Below, one piece after another: positions 33,860-42,036 of a stretch of DNA of 64,000 nt. The translations under genes and the position numbers were made by a program. A model generated the notes under the pieces. The model worked only from the letters and a program-made list of their open reading frames with translations, had not been told where the DNA came from and did no database searches. Position 1 is the first letter of the stretch. Each line of letters starts with the position of its first letter. Source of the stretch: Paractinoplanes bogorensis (GTDB lineage: Bacteria; Actinomycetota; Actinomycetes; Mycobacteriales; Micromonosporaceae); NCBI RefSeq assembly GCF_018829635.1, contig NZ_JAHKKG010000006.1, forward strand, positions 310,001 to 374,000, written 5' to 3'.

Positions 33860-34444
33860 TCAGTCGACCCGGTAGGTGAGGTGGGTGGCGTGCCCGGCGC
33901 GGACGTGGATCTGGCGCAGCGACCGTGGAGCAGCCCCGTCGAACAGCGGCGTGCCGCCGCCGAGCAGCACCGGAGCCAGATGGATCTTGAGTTCGTCGAC
34001 CAGGCCGGCGTCGATCGCGCCACGGACGACCGCGCCGCCGCCCATGATGACCACGTCACGGCCGTCGGCCAGGGCCCGCGCCTTGTCGACCGCGCTGCCC
34101 AGCCCGTCGACCACGAAGGTGAACCGGTCGGCCAGCCGCACGTGGGCCGGCGGGGTGCGGGTGACGACCACGCACGGCGGCTCGGCGGCCAGGCCGGCGC
34201 CGTAGCCGACCTCTTCGGTCCAGCCGTCGGGGGCGTCGACGATGTCGAACAGGCGGCGGCCCAGCACGACGGCTCCGGTCGCCCCGGTGGACTCCTCGAG
34301 CACCTGCCGGTCGATCGCGTCGCCCTGGAACGCCCAGGTGTGCAGGGCCTCGCCGCCGCGACCCAGGCCCTGACCGGGGCCGGGATCGGGGCCCGTCACG
34401 AATCCGTCGAGCGACACCGAGATGTCGGCGACCACTTTGGCCAT
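33860..34444 (-). CDS. RibD C-terminal / dihydrofolate-reductase-like protein
   Basis: 194 residues. ADISVSLDGFVTGPD at the N-terminus, GAVVLGRRLFD, and VVIMGGGAVVRGAIDAGLVD are hallmarks of the RibD_C/DHFR-like reductase family (YyaP/YwjB type). These bind NADPH; true folate reduction is not indicated. ATG preceded by GAGGGGGAA. Followed closely by the SPOUT methyltransferase. Confidence 0.88.
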   Translation of the reverse strand: MAKVVADISVSLDGFVTGPDPGPGQGLGRGGEALHTWAFQGDAIDRQVLEESTGATGAVVLGRRLFDIVDAPDGWTEEVGYGAGLAAEPPCVVVTRTPPAHVRLADRFTFVVDGLGSAVDKARALADGRDVVIMGGGAVVRGAIDAGLVDELKIHLAPVLLGGGTPLFDGAAPRSLRQIHVRAGHATHLTYRVD

Positions 34445-34579
34445 GACCGTTCCCCCTCACTCCCGGGTCTTCCGGGCCTGCCGAGGAGCATGCCACTCCG
34501 GTCCGACAGTTTCCGGCGGGGGCTCAGGGCCGGAGTCTCAGTGCTGAAGTCCCAGTGCAGGAGCCTCGCTGCCTAACAC

Positions 34580-35245
34580 TCAATGCTTGGGGATGAGGCG
34601 GCCGCCGGTCCAGGCCAGCCCGGTGCCGGCGGCGAGCAGCAGCAGAGCCCCCACAGTGGGCAGCGGGCGCTGGGCGTGGGCGCCGGCCCCGATGGCGGCC
34701 GCGGCCAGCATCAGCAGGACGCCGTCGGCCGGGTTGACCAGCCGGGACCGGAAGACGGCCCAGCCCAGCAGCACCCAGCCCGCGCCGATGGCGGCGGTGG
34801 CGACCACCTCGACCAGGCTCAGCTGGTCGGCGGTCAACGGGGAGCCGGCGGCGGCAGTGCCCGCGGGCAGGGCGGCCAGCGGCAGTGTGAGAGCGAAGCC
34901 GGCCAGGCCGAGGAGCAGCCCGGCGACCGCGCTGCGGCGGGTACGGGTGCCGGCCAGCAACCCGGCCAGGGCGATCATGGCGATGATCGAGAGCCAGTTC
35001 GCGGCCAGCATCACGAGCAGCGGTCCGGGCGGGGTGTCGATGCCGAGCGTGGTCCAGCCGTAGAGCAGGGCGGCGGCGGGCAACGCCCACAATGCCGTAC
35101 GGGCGTAGCGCCGGACACTCCAGACCCACACTGCCTCCCGTACGGGAAGAAGGTGTTGATCTTTGGTCTCTCCGGCGGCACCCACCCACGCCGGGGACAC
35201 CCGCAACGGCCGGCCACTGGCCGTGTGATGGTGGCTGATGCTCAT
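34580..35245 (-). CDS. polytopic membrane protein of unknown function
   Basis: 221 residues. A cytoplasmic N-terminus of about 50 residues (MSISHHHTASGRPLR) is followed by about six hydrophobic segments separated by short Arg-containing loops. No transporter or enzyme motif recognised. ATG at 35245 has GGCGGAG upstream. Starts divergently 157 bp from a PatB-type aminotransferase. The 135-bp gap after its stop shows no gene. Confidence 0.75.
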   Translation of the reverse strand: MSISHHHTASGRPLRVSPAWVGAAGETKDQHLLPVREAVWVWSVRRYARTALWALPAAALLYGWTTLGIDTPPGPLLVMLAANWLSIIAMIALAGLLAGTRTRRSAVAGLLLGLAGFALTLPLAALPAGTAAAGSPLTADQLSLVEVVATAAIGAGWVLLGWAVFRSRLVNPADGVLLMLAAAAIGAGAHAQRPLPTVGALLLLAAGTGLAWTGGRLIPKH

Positions 35246-35402
35246 GGCTCCGCCTCGCGTGGGCTCAAGCCGAGCGGCCCGGGGGCACCGTCGGGATCCT
35301 GGCAGCAGCCTCGCAGACTTCCGCGGTTTTCGCAGCGAATTGCCAGGATTCACCCGAACTGGACGACGAGAAATTGTCGGGGGGCCGGAGCAGGATGTCG
35401 GC

Positions 35403-36557
35403 ATGAGCGCGGAACTGGTCGTCCCACCCCTGGCCGAACTGCGACAGCGGCGCAGCGTCAAATGGCGCACGTTCGCCGATGACGTGCTGCCCCTGTTCGT
35501 GGCCGAGATGGACTACGAGCTCGCCCCACCGGTGACCGAGGTGCTGGGCGCGGCGCTCAGCCGGGGTGACCTGGGCTATTACGCGCCCGGGCCCGAGGTC
35601 GGCCAGGCGTTCGCCGGGTTCGCCGGGCGGCAGTGGGGCTGGGATGTCGATCCGGGCCGGGTCACCGCGGTCACCGACGTCGGGGTGGGCGTGGTCGAGG
35701 TCCTGCGGCAGCTGGTCCGCCCCGGCGACCCGGTGGTCATCAGCCCGCCGGTCTACCCGCCGTTCTTCGACTGGGTGCCCGAGGCCCGTGGCCGGGCGAT
35801 CGAGGTGCCGCTGACCGACGGCCGGCTCGACCTGGCCGGGCTCGAGGCGGCGTTCGCGACCCACCCCGCGGCCTACGTGCTGTGCAACCCGCAAAATCCG
35901 GTCGGCCGCGTGCACACGGCCGACGAGCTGACCGAGCTCGCCCGCCTGGCCCGGCTCTACCGCGTACCGGTGATCAGCGACGAGATCCACGCCGCGCTGG
36001 TGCTGCCCGGTGCCACGTTCACACCGTTCCTGGCCGTGCCGGGCGCGGCCGAGATCGCCATCGGCGTGGTGTCCGCCAGCAAGGCGTTCAACCTGGCCGG
36101 CCTCAAATGCGCCGCCCTGGTCACGGCGTCGCCGGCCATGACCCGGGTGGTCGACGCCCTGGTGCCCGAGGTCCGCGAGCGCACCGGTCACCTGGGCGCG
36201 CTGGCGTCGATCGCGGCCTGGACCGACGGCGACTCCTGGCTCGAGTCGCTGCTCGGCACGCTGAGCGCCCGCCGCTCTCAGCTCGGGGCGCTGCTGGGCG
36301 AGTCGCTGCCCACGCTGTCCTGGCGTCCGCCCGAGGCGACCTACCTGGCCTGGCTCGACGCGTCCGCCCTGGGGCAGGACACAAAACCCAGAGATCTTTT
36401 CCTGTACGAGGGGAAGGTGGCGCTCGAGCCCGGCACCAGGTTCGGGGCGGTCGGGTCGGGTCACGTGCGGCTCAACTACGCGACGAGTCCCGAGATTCTC
36501 GCCGAGGCGGTACGCCGCATGGCCACGGCGGCCGGGGGTACGGCAGTAACTTTGTAA
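35403..36557 (+). CDS. PatB/MalY-type PLP aminotransferase (cystathionine beta-lyase-like)
   Basis: 384 residues, fold-type I. MRQRRSVKW-type N-terminus with FVAEMDYELAPPV as in MalY/PatB C-S lyases, SPPVYPPFFDWV, CNPQNPVGR, ISDEIHAALV with the PLP Asp, and SASKAFNLAGLKC with Lys227. Family members cleave cystathionine or other C-S bonds. ATG 35403 lies 6 nt after AGCAGGATGT. The next gene starts 36 bp after its stop and may be co-transcribed. Confidence 0.9.
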   Translation: MSAELVVPPLAELRQRRSVKWRTFADDVLPLFVAEMDYELAPPVTEVLGAALSRGDLGYYAPGPEVGQAFAGFAGRQWGWDVDPGRVTAVTDVGVGVVEVLRQLVRPGDPVVISPPVYPPFFDWVPEARGRAIEVPLTDGRLDLAGLEAAFATHPAAYVLCNPQNPVGRVHTADELTELARLARLYRVPVISDEIHAALVLPGATFTPFLAVPGAAEIAIGVVSASKAFNLAGLKCAALVTASPAMTRVVDALVPEVRERTGHLGALASIAAWTDGDSWLESLLGTLSARRSQLGALLGESLPTLSWRPPEATYLAWLDASALGQDTKPRDLFLYEGKVALEPGTRFGAVGSGHVRLNYATSPEILAEAVRRMATAAGGTAVTL

Positions 36558-36593
36558 CTGTTCCGGCTCATCTGCGCAGCGGGGGGTGTTCCA

Positions 36594-39500
36594 GTGTCGT
36601 CCGGATCGGGCTCGGATTCCGCGGCCGACCAGCATCTGCTGGCCCTGCTGCGCGCGATCCGGCTGCGCCAGGCGGCCCCCGACGCGGTGGCGGCCGGCAT
36701 CGCCGACACGGTCGAGGCCCTGCGGGAGCAGCATCCGGCTCTGCCGCCCGGAGAGGCGCACGAGGCTCTGCCGCCCGGGGCCGGTCCGCACGCCGACGAG
36801 TCGGGGACGGTGCGGCCGCGGTGGGCCGCCGCTCCGCCGGCGTCGGGGGTGCGTCCACCGGGAACGTGGGCATCGGATGAGGGAGCCGGGCCGTCCGCGG
36901 CTGGTGGTCCTGCCGAGACTCATGGGTCGTGGGGCGTCGAGGGGGCCGGTGGTCGATCTGCGCCTCACGGGGGGTCCGGGGCTGATGCGGGCGCCGGGCG
37001 TGGTGCGTCGTTCGAGGCGGGTGGGCGTTCCGGGTCTGAAGTGGGCACGGGTGGCTCTGGGGTTGATGAGGGCGGTCGACGTTCATTCGGTCGGGGCCGG
37101 ACCGACCAAGGCCGGGACGATCACGGTCAGAGCGACCGCGGGGCGGACGGCCGTGGTGGCGACCGGGCCGGGAGCGGGGAGGCCGGGCGCTCGGACGGCG
37201 CGAACGAGGGGCGCGGGGTGGGTGGCCGTGGTGCCGGCCGGGTCGGGAGTGGTGAGGCCGGGCGCTCGGACGGTGCGAACGAGGGGCGCGCGGCGCCCGG
37301 GAGATCGTTCTGGCAGCGGAGTTCGGTGCGGCCGGTCGTGACTTCGGAGCGGAGTGGAGCGCCGGGCGCTACTCAGCCGGGGCCGGGCGAGCCGCCGCGA
37401 GGTGACGCGGCCGCTGAGCAGGCTGAGTTCGGCGGTGCCCACGTGGAGCCGTCCGGCTCGCGGCCGCAGTCGGACGGCTCGCGGTCTGGGCCGGCGGGTG
37501 CCCGATCTCGATTGTCCGGTCCGGAGTCTCAGTCGGTGAACGCCTGGTCTCAGGGGGCGGAATCGGAGCCGGCGGCGGACGCAGGGGCCGATGTGGAACT
37601 GCCGGGCGAGCGTTTGCCGAGCGGCGATGTTGCGGTGAGTGGACGGCCGCCGACGTTCGACTCGCGGCCGGGGCGGGCCGTGCCGGGCCGGTCGCGCGGG
37701 ATTGGGCGGCGTGAGTCCTCAGGTGCTGGGTTCGGCGGCGATCGTTTCGAGGCCGAGGCACCCGAGCACGGGCCGCTGTTGCGGCCGGCCGGGTTGCCGC
37801 CGATCGACCCGGCGCACCCGACCGAGCGCCCACCGAGCTTCCGTCGTCCGGTGTGGACGCCCCTGATCGATCCGACCCGCTCGGCCCGGTCGACCGAAGC
37901 AACCGGTGCCGGCGACGCGGCCGGCTCGTCCGATGCCGCGCGTACCGGCGGTGCGGCTGATGCCGGCGGCGGGGTCGGCTCGACCGGCGTTGGCGATGTG
38001 GCTGGCTCGTCCGATGTCGCGAGTACCGGCGGTGCGGCTGATGTCGGCGGCGGGGTCGGCTCGACCGGTGTTGGCGATGTGGCTGGCTCGTCCGGTGTGG
38101 CGCGCTCTGCCGATGCGACTCGCGTTACCGGTGCGGCCGGCTGGACTGATGCAGCCGGCTCAGCCAATGCGGTCCGCTGGACTGATGCGGCCGGGGCGGC
38201 TGATGCGGTCCGCTGGGCTGATGCGGCCGGGGCGGCTGATGCGACCCACACCGCGGATCAGCGGGCGGCTGACGACACTGCGGCGCGGGCCACGGCGCCT
38301 GGTCCTGGCTTGGGGGAGCGTGGCGAAGCCGGGCCGGCCACGAGCCGCGGCCGCGCGGATGTCGAGCCGGCGCGTGAACGTGCCGTCGAGCCGTGGGCGG
38401 GTCCGGACTCGGTGGTGGAGCGTGGCGGCCGGAGCCCAGTCGAGCCGACGTCGTCCGGTTCCAGGTCCTTTTTCGCGCGGGGCGGTTCGGCGGGAGTGGG
38501 GGACTCCGCGCGGGAACGACCAGCCGGGCGGAACGTGGGTCAGCCCGCTGAGAACTCCGGGTCCTATTTCGCGCGGGGCGGTTCGGCAGGCGTGGGGGAC
38601 TCCGCGCGGGAACGACAGGTCGGCCGGGATGCGGGTCAGCCCGCTGAGACGTCGGGATCGTACTTCGCGCGGGAGCGGCGCCGTGGGAACATGCCGGCCG
38701 AGCGGGATGCTTCGGGGCACGGCGGGGCGCTGACTCCGTCCGAGCGTGGTCCGAGCCGCGACCTGGTCGGTGGCCGCGAAGTGGATGATCGTGAGGGCGC
38801 GTGGGCCGGTCGCGACGCGGGTGGGCGTGACCTGGGTGGTGGCCGTGAGCCGGATGCCGGGGGCGGTCGCGACGCGGGTGGGCGTGACTTGGCTGGTGGC
38901 CGTGAGTCGGATGCCGGGGGTGGTCGCGACGCGAGTGGGCGTGACCTGGCCGGTGGTCGCGGGCCGGGTGCCGGGGGCGGTCGTGATGCGGGTCGGCGCC
39001 GGGGGAATGATGATGGTGGATCGGGGGCCGGTAAGGCTCTGATGACGCCGGAGGAAGCTGGGCGCTTTGCCGACGTCGAGGCGGTCGGGCGGCCCAGCCG
39101 GAACCAGTTTGCCGGGCTTCCGGCTCGGCGGGTGGAACGGGCGGTGCGGCCGGGTGCCGAAGTGCATCTGCCGGACGGGTCGGAACGGGAAGGCGGCGCT
39201 CGCCCCGGGTGGGCGTCGGGCGGGTCGGGGGCTCACCGCGTACGGGAAGAGGGTGGGTCTTTGCCTCCGACGGGAGGGCCGGCGCCGCGGCTGCCGGGGT
39301 TCGATATGCCGCACGTCATGCCGCCGATGGTGGCGCGCGGGACGAGGGGGACCGGGGACGGGATGGATCCGGCCGACGATGCGTTGTTGCTCCAGACGCA
39401 GCGGCTGTTGAGCACCAGCCTGACCTTCGCGGGCGGGACCGACGACGTGGCCGAGCGGCTGCGGGCGGCGCTGGTGCAGGCGCATCCTTCGTTGCTGGCC

Positions 39501-40493
39501 GCTGTGCCGGGTGGGGCCGAGACGCAGACGGCGCAGCTCGCGCGGGCGCTGACCTGGCTCGTGCATCATCTGGACCGGCCGCCGCTGCTCGTCGAGGGCA
39601 CCGGGCGGCTCGGGGCGGCGCTGGCCGCGTGCGGGGTCGAGCCGGCGCAGCTGCAGCTGGTCGGGGCGGCGCTGGCCGAGGCGATGCGGGCGGGCATGGC
39701 GCCGGGGCAGTGGCGGCAGGATTTCGACCTGGCCTGGCGGTCGACGTGGCAGCACGCCTTCGAATGGATCGCGCACGGTGCCGCCCGGGCCGGCTACGAG
39801 CCTCCGGTGTGGGACGCGACCGTCGTCTCGCACGAGCTGCGCCGGCCCGACCTGGCCGTGGTGCGGTTGCGGCCGTCGCTGCCGATGCCGTTCCGGCCGG
39901 GGCAGTTCGCACGCGTCCAGGTGGCGGGGCAGCCGGCGATCTGGCGACCCTATTCGCTGGCCGGGGCGCCGCGGCGGGACGACCTGATCGAGTTGCACGT
40001 GCGGGCCAAGACGACCACCGGCGTGAGCGGCACGCTGGTGCACGAGACGCGGGTCGGCGACCACGTGCGCCTGAGCCGGGCCGAGGGCACCATGACGTTG
40101 CCGCCCGACACCACCCGGCCGCTGCTGATGATCGCCGGGGACACCGGGGTGGCGCCGCTCAAGGCCCTGCTGACGGAGCTGGCCGACACCGGTGATCCGC
40201 GGACGGCCGTGCTCTTCTGGGGCGTGCGTAATCTGGACGAGCTTTACGACATCGACGAGATCGCCGCAACCGCGCGGGCCGCCCGCCGGGCCACTGTGGT
40301 GCCGGTCGTCTCCGAGGGCGACCCCGGCCCGTACGCGTGCGGCCTGGTCACCGACGCGGTCGCCGCCTACGGCGAGTGGTCGGAGGCCGAGGTCTTCCTG
40401 GCCGGCCCGCCGCTGATGCTGGCCGCCACAAGCCTGGCGTTGCAGCAACTGGGCGTCACCCCCGCCCAGATCCACCACGACGCCCCGGAGTGA
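36594..40493 (+). CDS. giant flavohemoglobin-like reductase with ~900-residue disordered N-terminal region
   Basis: 1299 residues. Residues 1-40 form a short helical segment (DQHLLALLRAIRLRQAAPDA). Residues ~45-915 are Gly/Ala/Arg/Ser/Asp-rich, presumably disordered, with several internal repeats. From ~920 a globin-like helical domain (ALLLQTQRLLSTSLTFAGG to HAFEWIAHGAARAG) precedes a ferredoxin-reductase module: RPYSLAG (FAD), GDTGVAPLKALL (NAD(P)H) and VFLAGPPLML. Where flavohemoglobins carry the proximal heme His, this protein appears to have Leu (ALAACGV), so heme binding is doubtful. GTG start with GGGGGG upstream. Usual flavohemoglobins have about 400 residues. Electron acceptor unknown. 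Confidence 0.85.
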   Translation: MSSGSGSDSAADQHLLALLRAIRLRQAAPDAVAAGIADTVEALREQHPALPPGEAHEALPPGAGPHADESGTVRPRWAAAPPASGVRPPGTWASDEGAGPSAAGGPAETHGSWGVEGAGGRSAPHGGSGADAGAGRGASFEAGGRSGSEVGTGGSGVDEGGRRSFGRGRTDQGRDDHGQSDRGADGRGGDRAGSGEAGRSDGANEGRGVGGRGAGRVGSGEAGRSDGANEGRAAPGRSFWQRSSVRPVVTSERSGAPGATQPGPGEPPRGDAAAEQAEFGGAHVEPSGSRPQSDGSRSGPAGARSRLSGPESQSVNAWSQGAESEPAADAGADVELPGERLPSGDVAVSGRPPTFDSRPGRAVPGRSRGIGRRESSGAGFGGDRFEAEAPEHGPLLRPAGLPPIDPAHPTERPPSFRRPVWTPLIDPTRSARSTEATGAGDAAGSSDAARTGGAADAGGGVGSTGVGDVAGSSDVASTGGAADVGGGVGSTGVGDVAGSSGVARSADATRVTGAAGWTDAAGSANAVRWTDAAGAADAVRWADAAGAADATHTADQRAADDTAARATAPGPGLGERGEAGPATSRGRADVEPARERAVEPWAGPDSVVERGGRSPVEPTSSGSRSFFARGGSAGVGDSARERPAGRNVGQPAENSGSYFARGGSAGVGDSARERQVGRDAGQPAETSGSYFARERRRGNMPAERDASGHGGALTPSERGPSRDLVGGREVDDREGAWAGRDAGGRDLGGGREPDAGGGRDAGGRDLAGGRESDAGGGRDASGRDLAGGRGPGAGGGRDAGRRRGNDDGGSGAGKALMTPEEAGRFADVEAVGRPSRNQFAGLPARRVERAVRPGAEVHLPDGSEREGGARPGWASGGSGAHRVREEGGSLPPTGGPAPRLPGFDMPHVMPPMVARGTRGTGDGMDPADDALLLQTQRLLSTSLTFAGGTDDVAERLRAALVQAHPSLLAAVPGGAETQTAQLARALTWLVHHLDRPPLLVEGTGRLGAALAACGVEPAQLQLVGAALAEAMRAGMAPGQWRQDFDLAWRSTWQHAFEWIAHGAARAGYEPPVWDATVVSHELRRPDLAVVRLRPSLPMPFRPGQFARVQVAGQPAIWRPYSLAGAPRRDDLIELHVRAKTTTGVSGTLVHETRVGDHVRLSRAEGTMTLPPDTTRPLLMIAGDTGVAPLKALLTELADTGDPRTAVLFWGVRNLDELYDIDEIAATARAARRATVVPVVSEGDPGPYACGLVTDAVAAYGEWSEAEVFLAGPPLMLAATSLALQQLGVTPAQIHHDAPE
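37944..38105 (+). repeat. 81-bp in-frame tandem repeat, two copies
   Basis: Units 37944-38024 and 38025-38105 encode a 27-residue TGGAADxGGGVGSTGVGDVA-type block in the disordered part of the large reductase. A degenerate AADAVRWxDAAG repeat follows downstream. Confidence 0.8.
38466..38657 (+). repeat. 96-bp in-frame tandem repeat, two copies plus a partial
   Basis: Units 38466-38561 and 38562-38657 each encode a 32-residue block beginning SxFARGGSAGVGDSARER. A third copy starts SYFARERR and then diverges. Inside the disordered part of the large reductase. Confidence 0.8.
38808..38978 (+). repeat. 57-bp in-frame tandem repeat, three copies
   Basis: Units at 38808, 38865 and 38922 each encode a 19-residue GRDAGGRDLAGGRxxDAGG-type block; a fourth, truncated unit begins at 38979. 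Inside the disordered part of the large reductase. Confidence 0.82.
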
Positions 40494-40539
40494 TCGCGGC
40501 GGCGGCCTGCCCTCCCGAGCCGCCGGCTGTGCGGCCGGC

Positions 40540-40750
40540 GGGGCCGGCCCGGGGCGGCATCGCGGCCGGCCCGCGTGGTCGGCTGCGCAGCCACTGGGGC
40601 CGGCTCGGGGCGGCATCGCGCCCCGCGTGGTCGGCAGCGCAGCCGCCGGGGGCGGCCCGGGGCGGCATCGCGCCCCGCGTGGCCGGCTGCGCAACCACTG
40701 GGGCCGGCTCGGGGCAGCGTCGCGGCCCGCGTGGTCGGCTGCGCTGCGAT
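40540..40750. repeat. intergenic GC-rich tandem repeat, period about 55-60 bp
   Basis: The 268-bp gap after the large reductase holds about four imperfect copies of a unit running GGGGCGGCATCGCG, then CCCGCGTGGTCGGCTGCGCA, then GCCACTGGGGCCGGCTCG. No gene was found in it. Confidence 0.75.
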
Positions 40751-40761
40751 AGCTTGCGCGG

Positions 40762-41526
40762 ATGGAGCGGAAGGTGCACGCCTGGCGGATCGAGGAACGT
40801 GAGATCGAGCGGCAGGAGTCCCGGCGGGGACGGCGCCACGCGTACGTCAGTCTGGTGCCCGGACGAACCGCGCTGATCGTTGTGGACATGGTGCCGTTCT
40901 TCGTGGAGGAGAACGAATACACGTACGGGATCGTGCCGAACATCTCGCTGCTGGCCGGCACGCTGCGGGCCCGGGGTGGCACCGTCGCGTGGGTCCTGCC
41001 CGGGACGACCGAGCCGACCCCGGTGGCCGAGGAGTTCTTCGGTGTGGAGCAGGCGAGAGTGTTCGCCCGGACCGGGGGTGAGGGGCCGCTCCGGGAACGC
41101 GTCTGGCACGAGTTCGAGATCCACGACGACGATCTCCTTGTGGAGAAGACAGCGACCAGCGCGTTCTTTCCGGGTTTCTCGCCGCTGCCCGGGCTGCTGC
41201 GGGACCGTGGGGTCGACACAGTCGTGATCACCGGGACCGTGACCAACGTCTGCTCGGAGGCGTCCGCCCGCGACGCCGCGACCCTCGGCTACCGGGTGAT
41301 CTTCGTGGCCGACGGCAATTCCGCCCGGCGCGACGAGGACCACAACAGCACGCTGTACACGATCTACCGGACGTACGGGGACGTGCGCACCACTGAGGAC
41401 GTGGTCAAGCTCATCGACAGGCCGGGCGGGAGCGCGGTCGGGCCGGGCGGGAGTGCGGTCGGGCCGGGCGGGAGTGCGGTCGGGCCGGGTGGGAGCGCGG
41501 TCGCGCCGAACACTGGGGCCGGGTAG
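40762..41526 (+). CDS. isochorismatase-family cysteine hydrolase
   Basis: 254 residues. The catalytic triad of the family is present: Asp42 (LIVVDMVPFF), Lys129 (VEKTATSAFF) and Cys164 (TGTVTNVCSEASARD). Members hydrolyse amides or ethers such as nicotinamide, N-carbamoyl compounds or isochorismate; this one is of unassigned substrate. The C-terminal 35 residues are a four-fold GPGGSAV heptad tail encoded by a 21-bp DNA repeat and follow the normal end of the domain (VVKLIDRP). ATG follows a GC-rich repeat without a strong ribosome site. Confidence 0.9.
   Translation: MERKVHAWRIEEREIERQESRRGRRHAYVSLVPGRTALIVVDMVPFFVEENEYTYGIVPNISLLAGTLRARGGTVAWVLPGTTEPTPVAEEFFGVEQARVFARTGGEGPLRERVWHEFEIHDDDLLVEKTATSAFFPGFSPLPGLLRDRGVDTVVITGTVTNVCSEASARDAATLGYRVIFVADGNSARRDEDHNSTLYTIYRTYGDVRTTEDVVKLIDRPGGSAVGPGGSAVGPGGSAVGPGGSAVAPNTGAG
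41419..41502 (+). repeat. 21-bp in-frame tandem repeat, four copies
   Basis: Units at 41419, 41440, 41461 and 41482 encode GPGGSAV (the first RPGGSAV) at the end of the cysteine hydrolase. Confidence 0.88.
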
Positions 41527-41532
41527 GTCGGG

Positions 41533-42033
41533 CTATGCCGCCGGCCCGGGTGAGGGGACCTTGTAGCCGGGGACGGACGGCCAGCGGACGGTCAGGACGA
41601 TCGACTCCTCTTCGGCCAGCCACGAGTGGTCGACGCCGCGGCCCCACACGACGTAGTCGCCGGGCTCGGTCAGGACGACTGTGCGGTCTCGTAGCTCGAC
41701 GTGGAAGCGGCCGCTGATCAGGATCAGCAGGGCCGTCCGCTGCTCGCCGGTCACCCACTCGGCTCGGCGGTCGCCCTTCGGGTGGCGGCCCCATTTGACC
41801 TCGACCTCGGCACTGTTCCGCGGATCGCCCGGCGGGCGGAAGTGGCCCAGCAGCCAGCCCTGCTCACCGGGCGCATCCAGATCGGCCTGGCCGACGTAGA
41901 CAACGCCGTCGGGGCCACCGTCGACGACGGATCCGGCCTGGACCGGGCCCCCGGTCGCGGCGTCGGCCGTGCGTGCTGCTCCGGCAACGTCCGCGGGCGC
42001 CGTGTCACCGACGCCGGGCACAGGATCGGGCAT
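41533..42033 (-). CDS. cupin-like protein downstream of murL
   Basis: 166 residues. After an Ala/Gly-rich start, GWLLGHFRPPGDPRNSAEVE and LLILISGRFHVELRDRTVVL then TEPGDYVVWGRGVDHSWLAE form a single-domain cupin beta-barrel; the metal-binding His are only partly conserved. It begins 3 bp after the murL stop and should be co-transcribed. It may be a small-molecule sensor or an accessory to cell-wall precursor synthesis; function unknown. Confidence 0.75.
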   Translation of the reverse strand: MPDPVPGVGDTAPADVAGAARTADAATGGPVQAGSVVDGGPDGVVYVGQADLDAPGEQGWLLGHFRPPGDPRNSAEVEVKWGRHPKGDRRAEWVTGEQRTALLILISGRFHVELRDRTVVLTEPGDYVVWGRGVDHSWLAEEESIVLTVRWPSVPGYKVPSPGPAA

Positions 42034-42036
42034 GGC

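Noticed and set aside
38160-41246. 1028-residue minus-strand reading frame opposite the giant reductase and hydrolase
   Set aside because: Arg/Pro/Thr-rich antisense of GC-rich coding DNA; no motif, start or ribosome site, and the opposite strand encodes recognisable domains.
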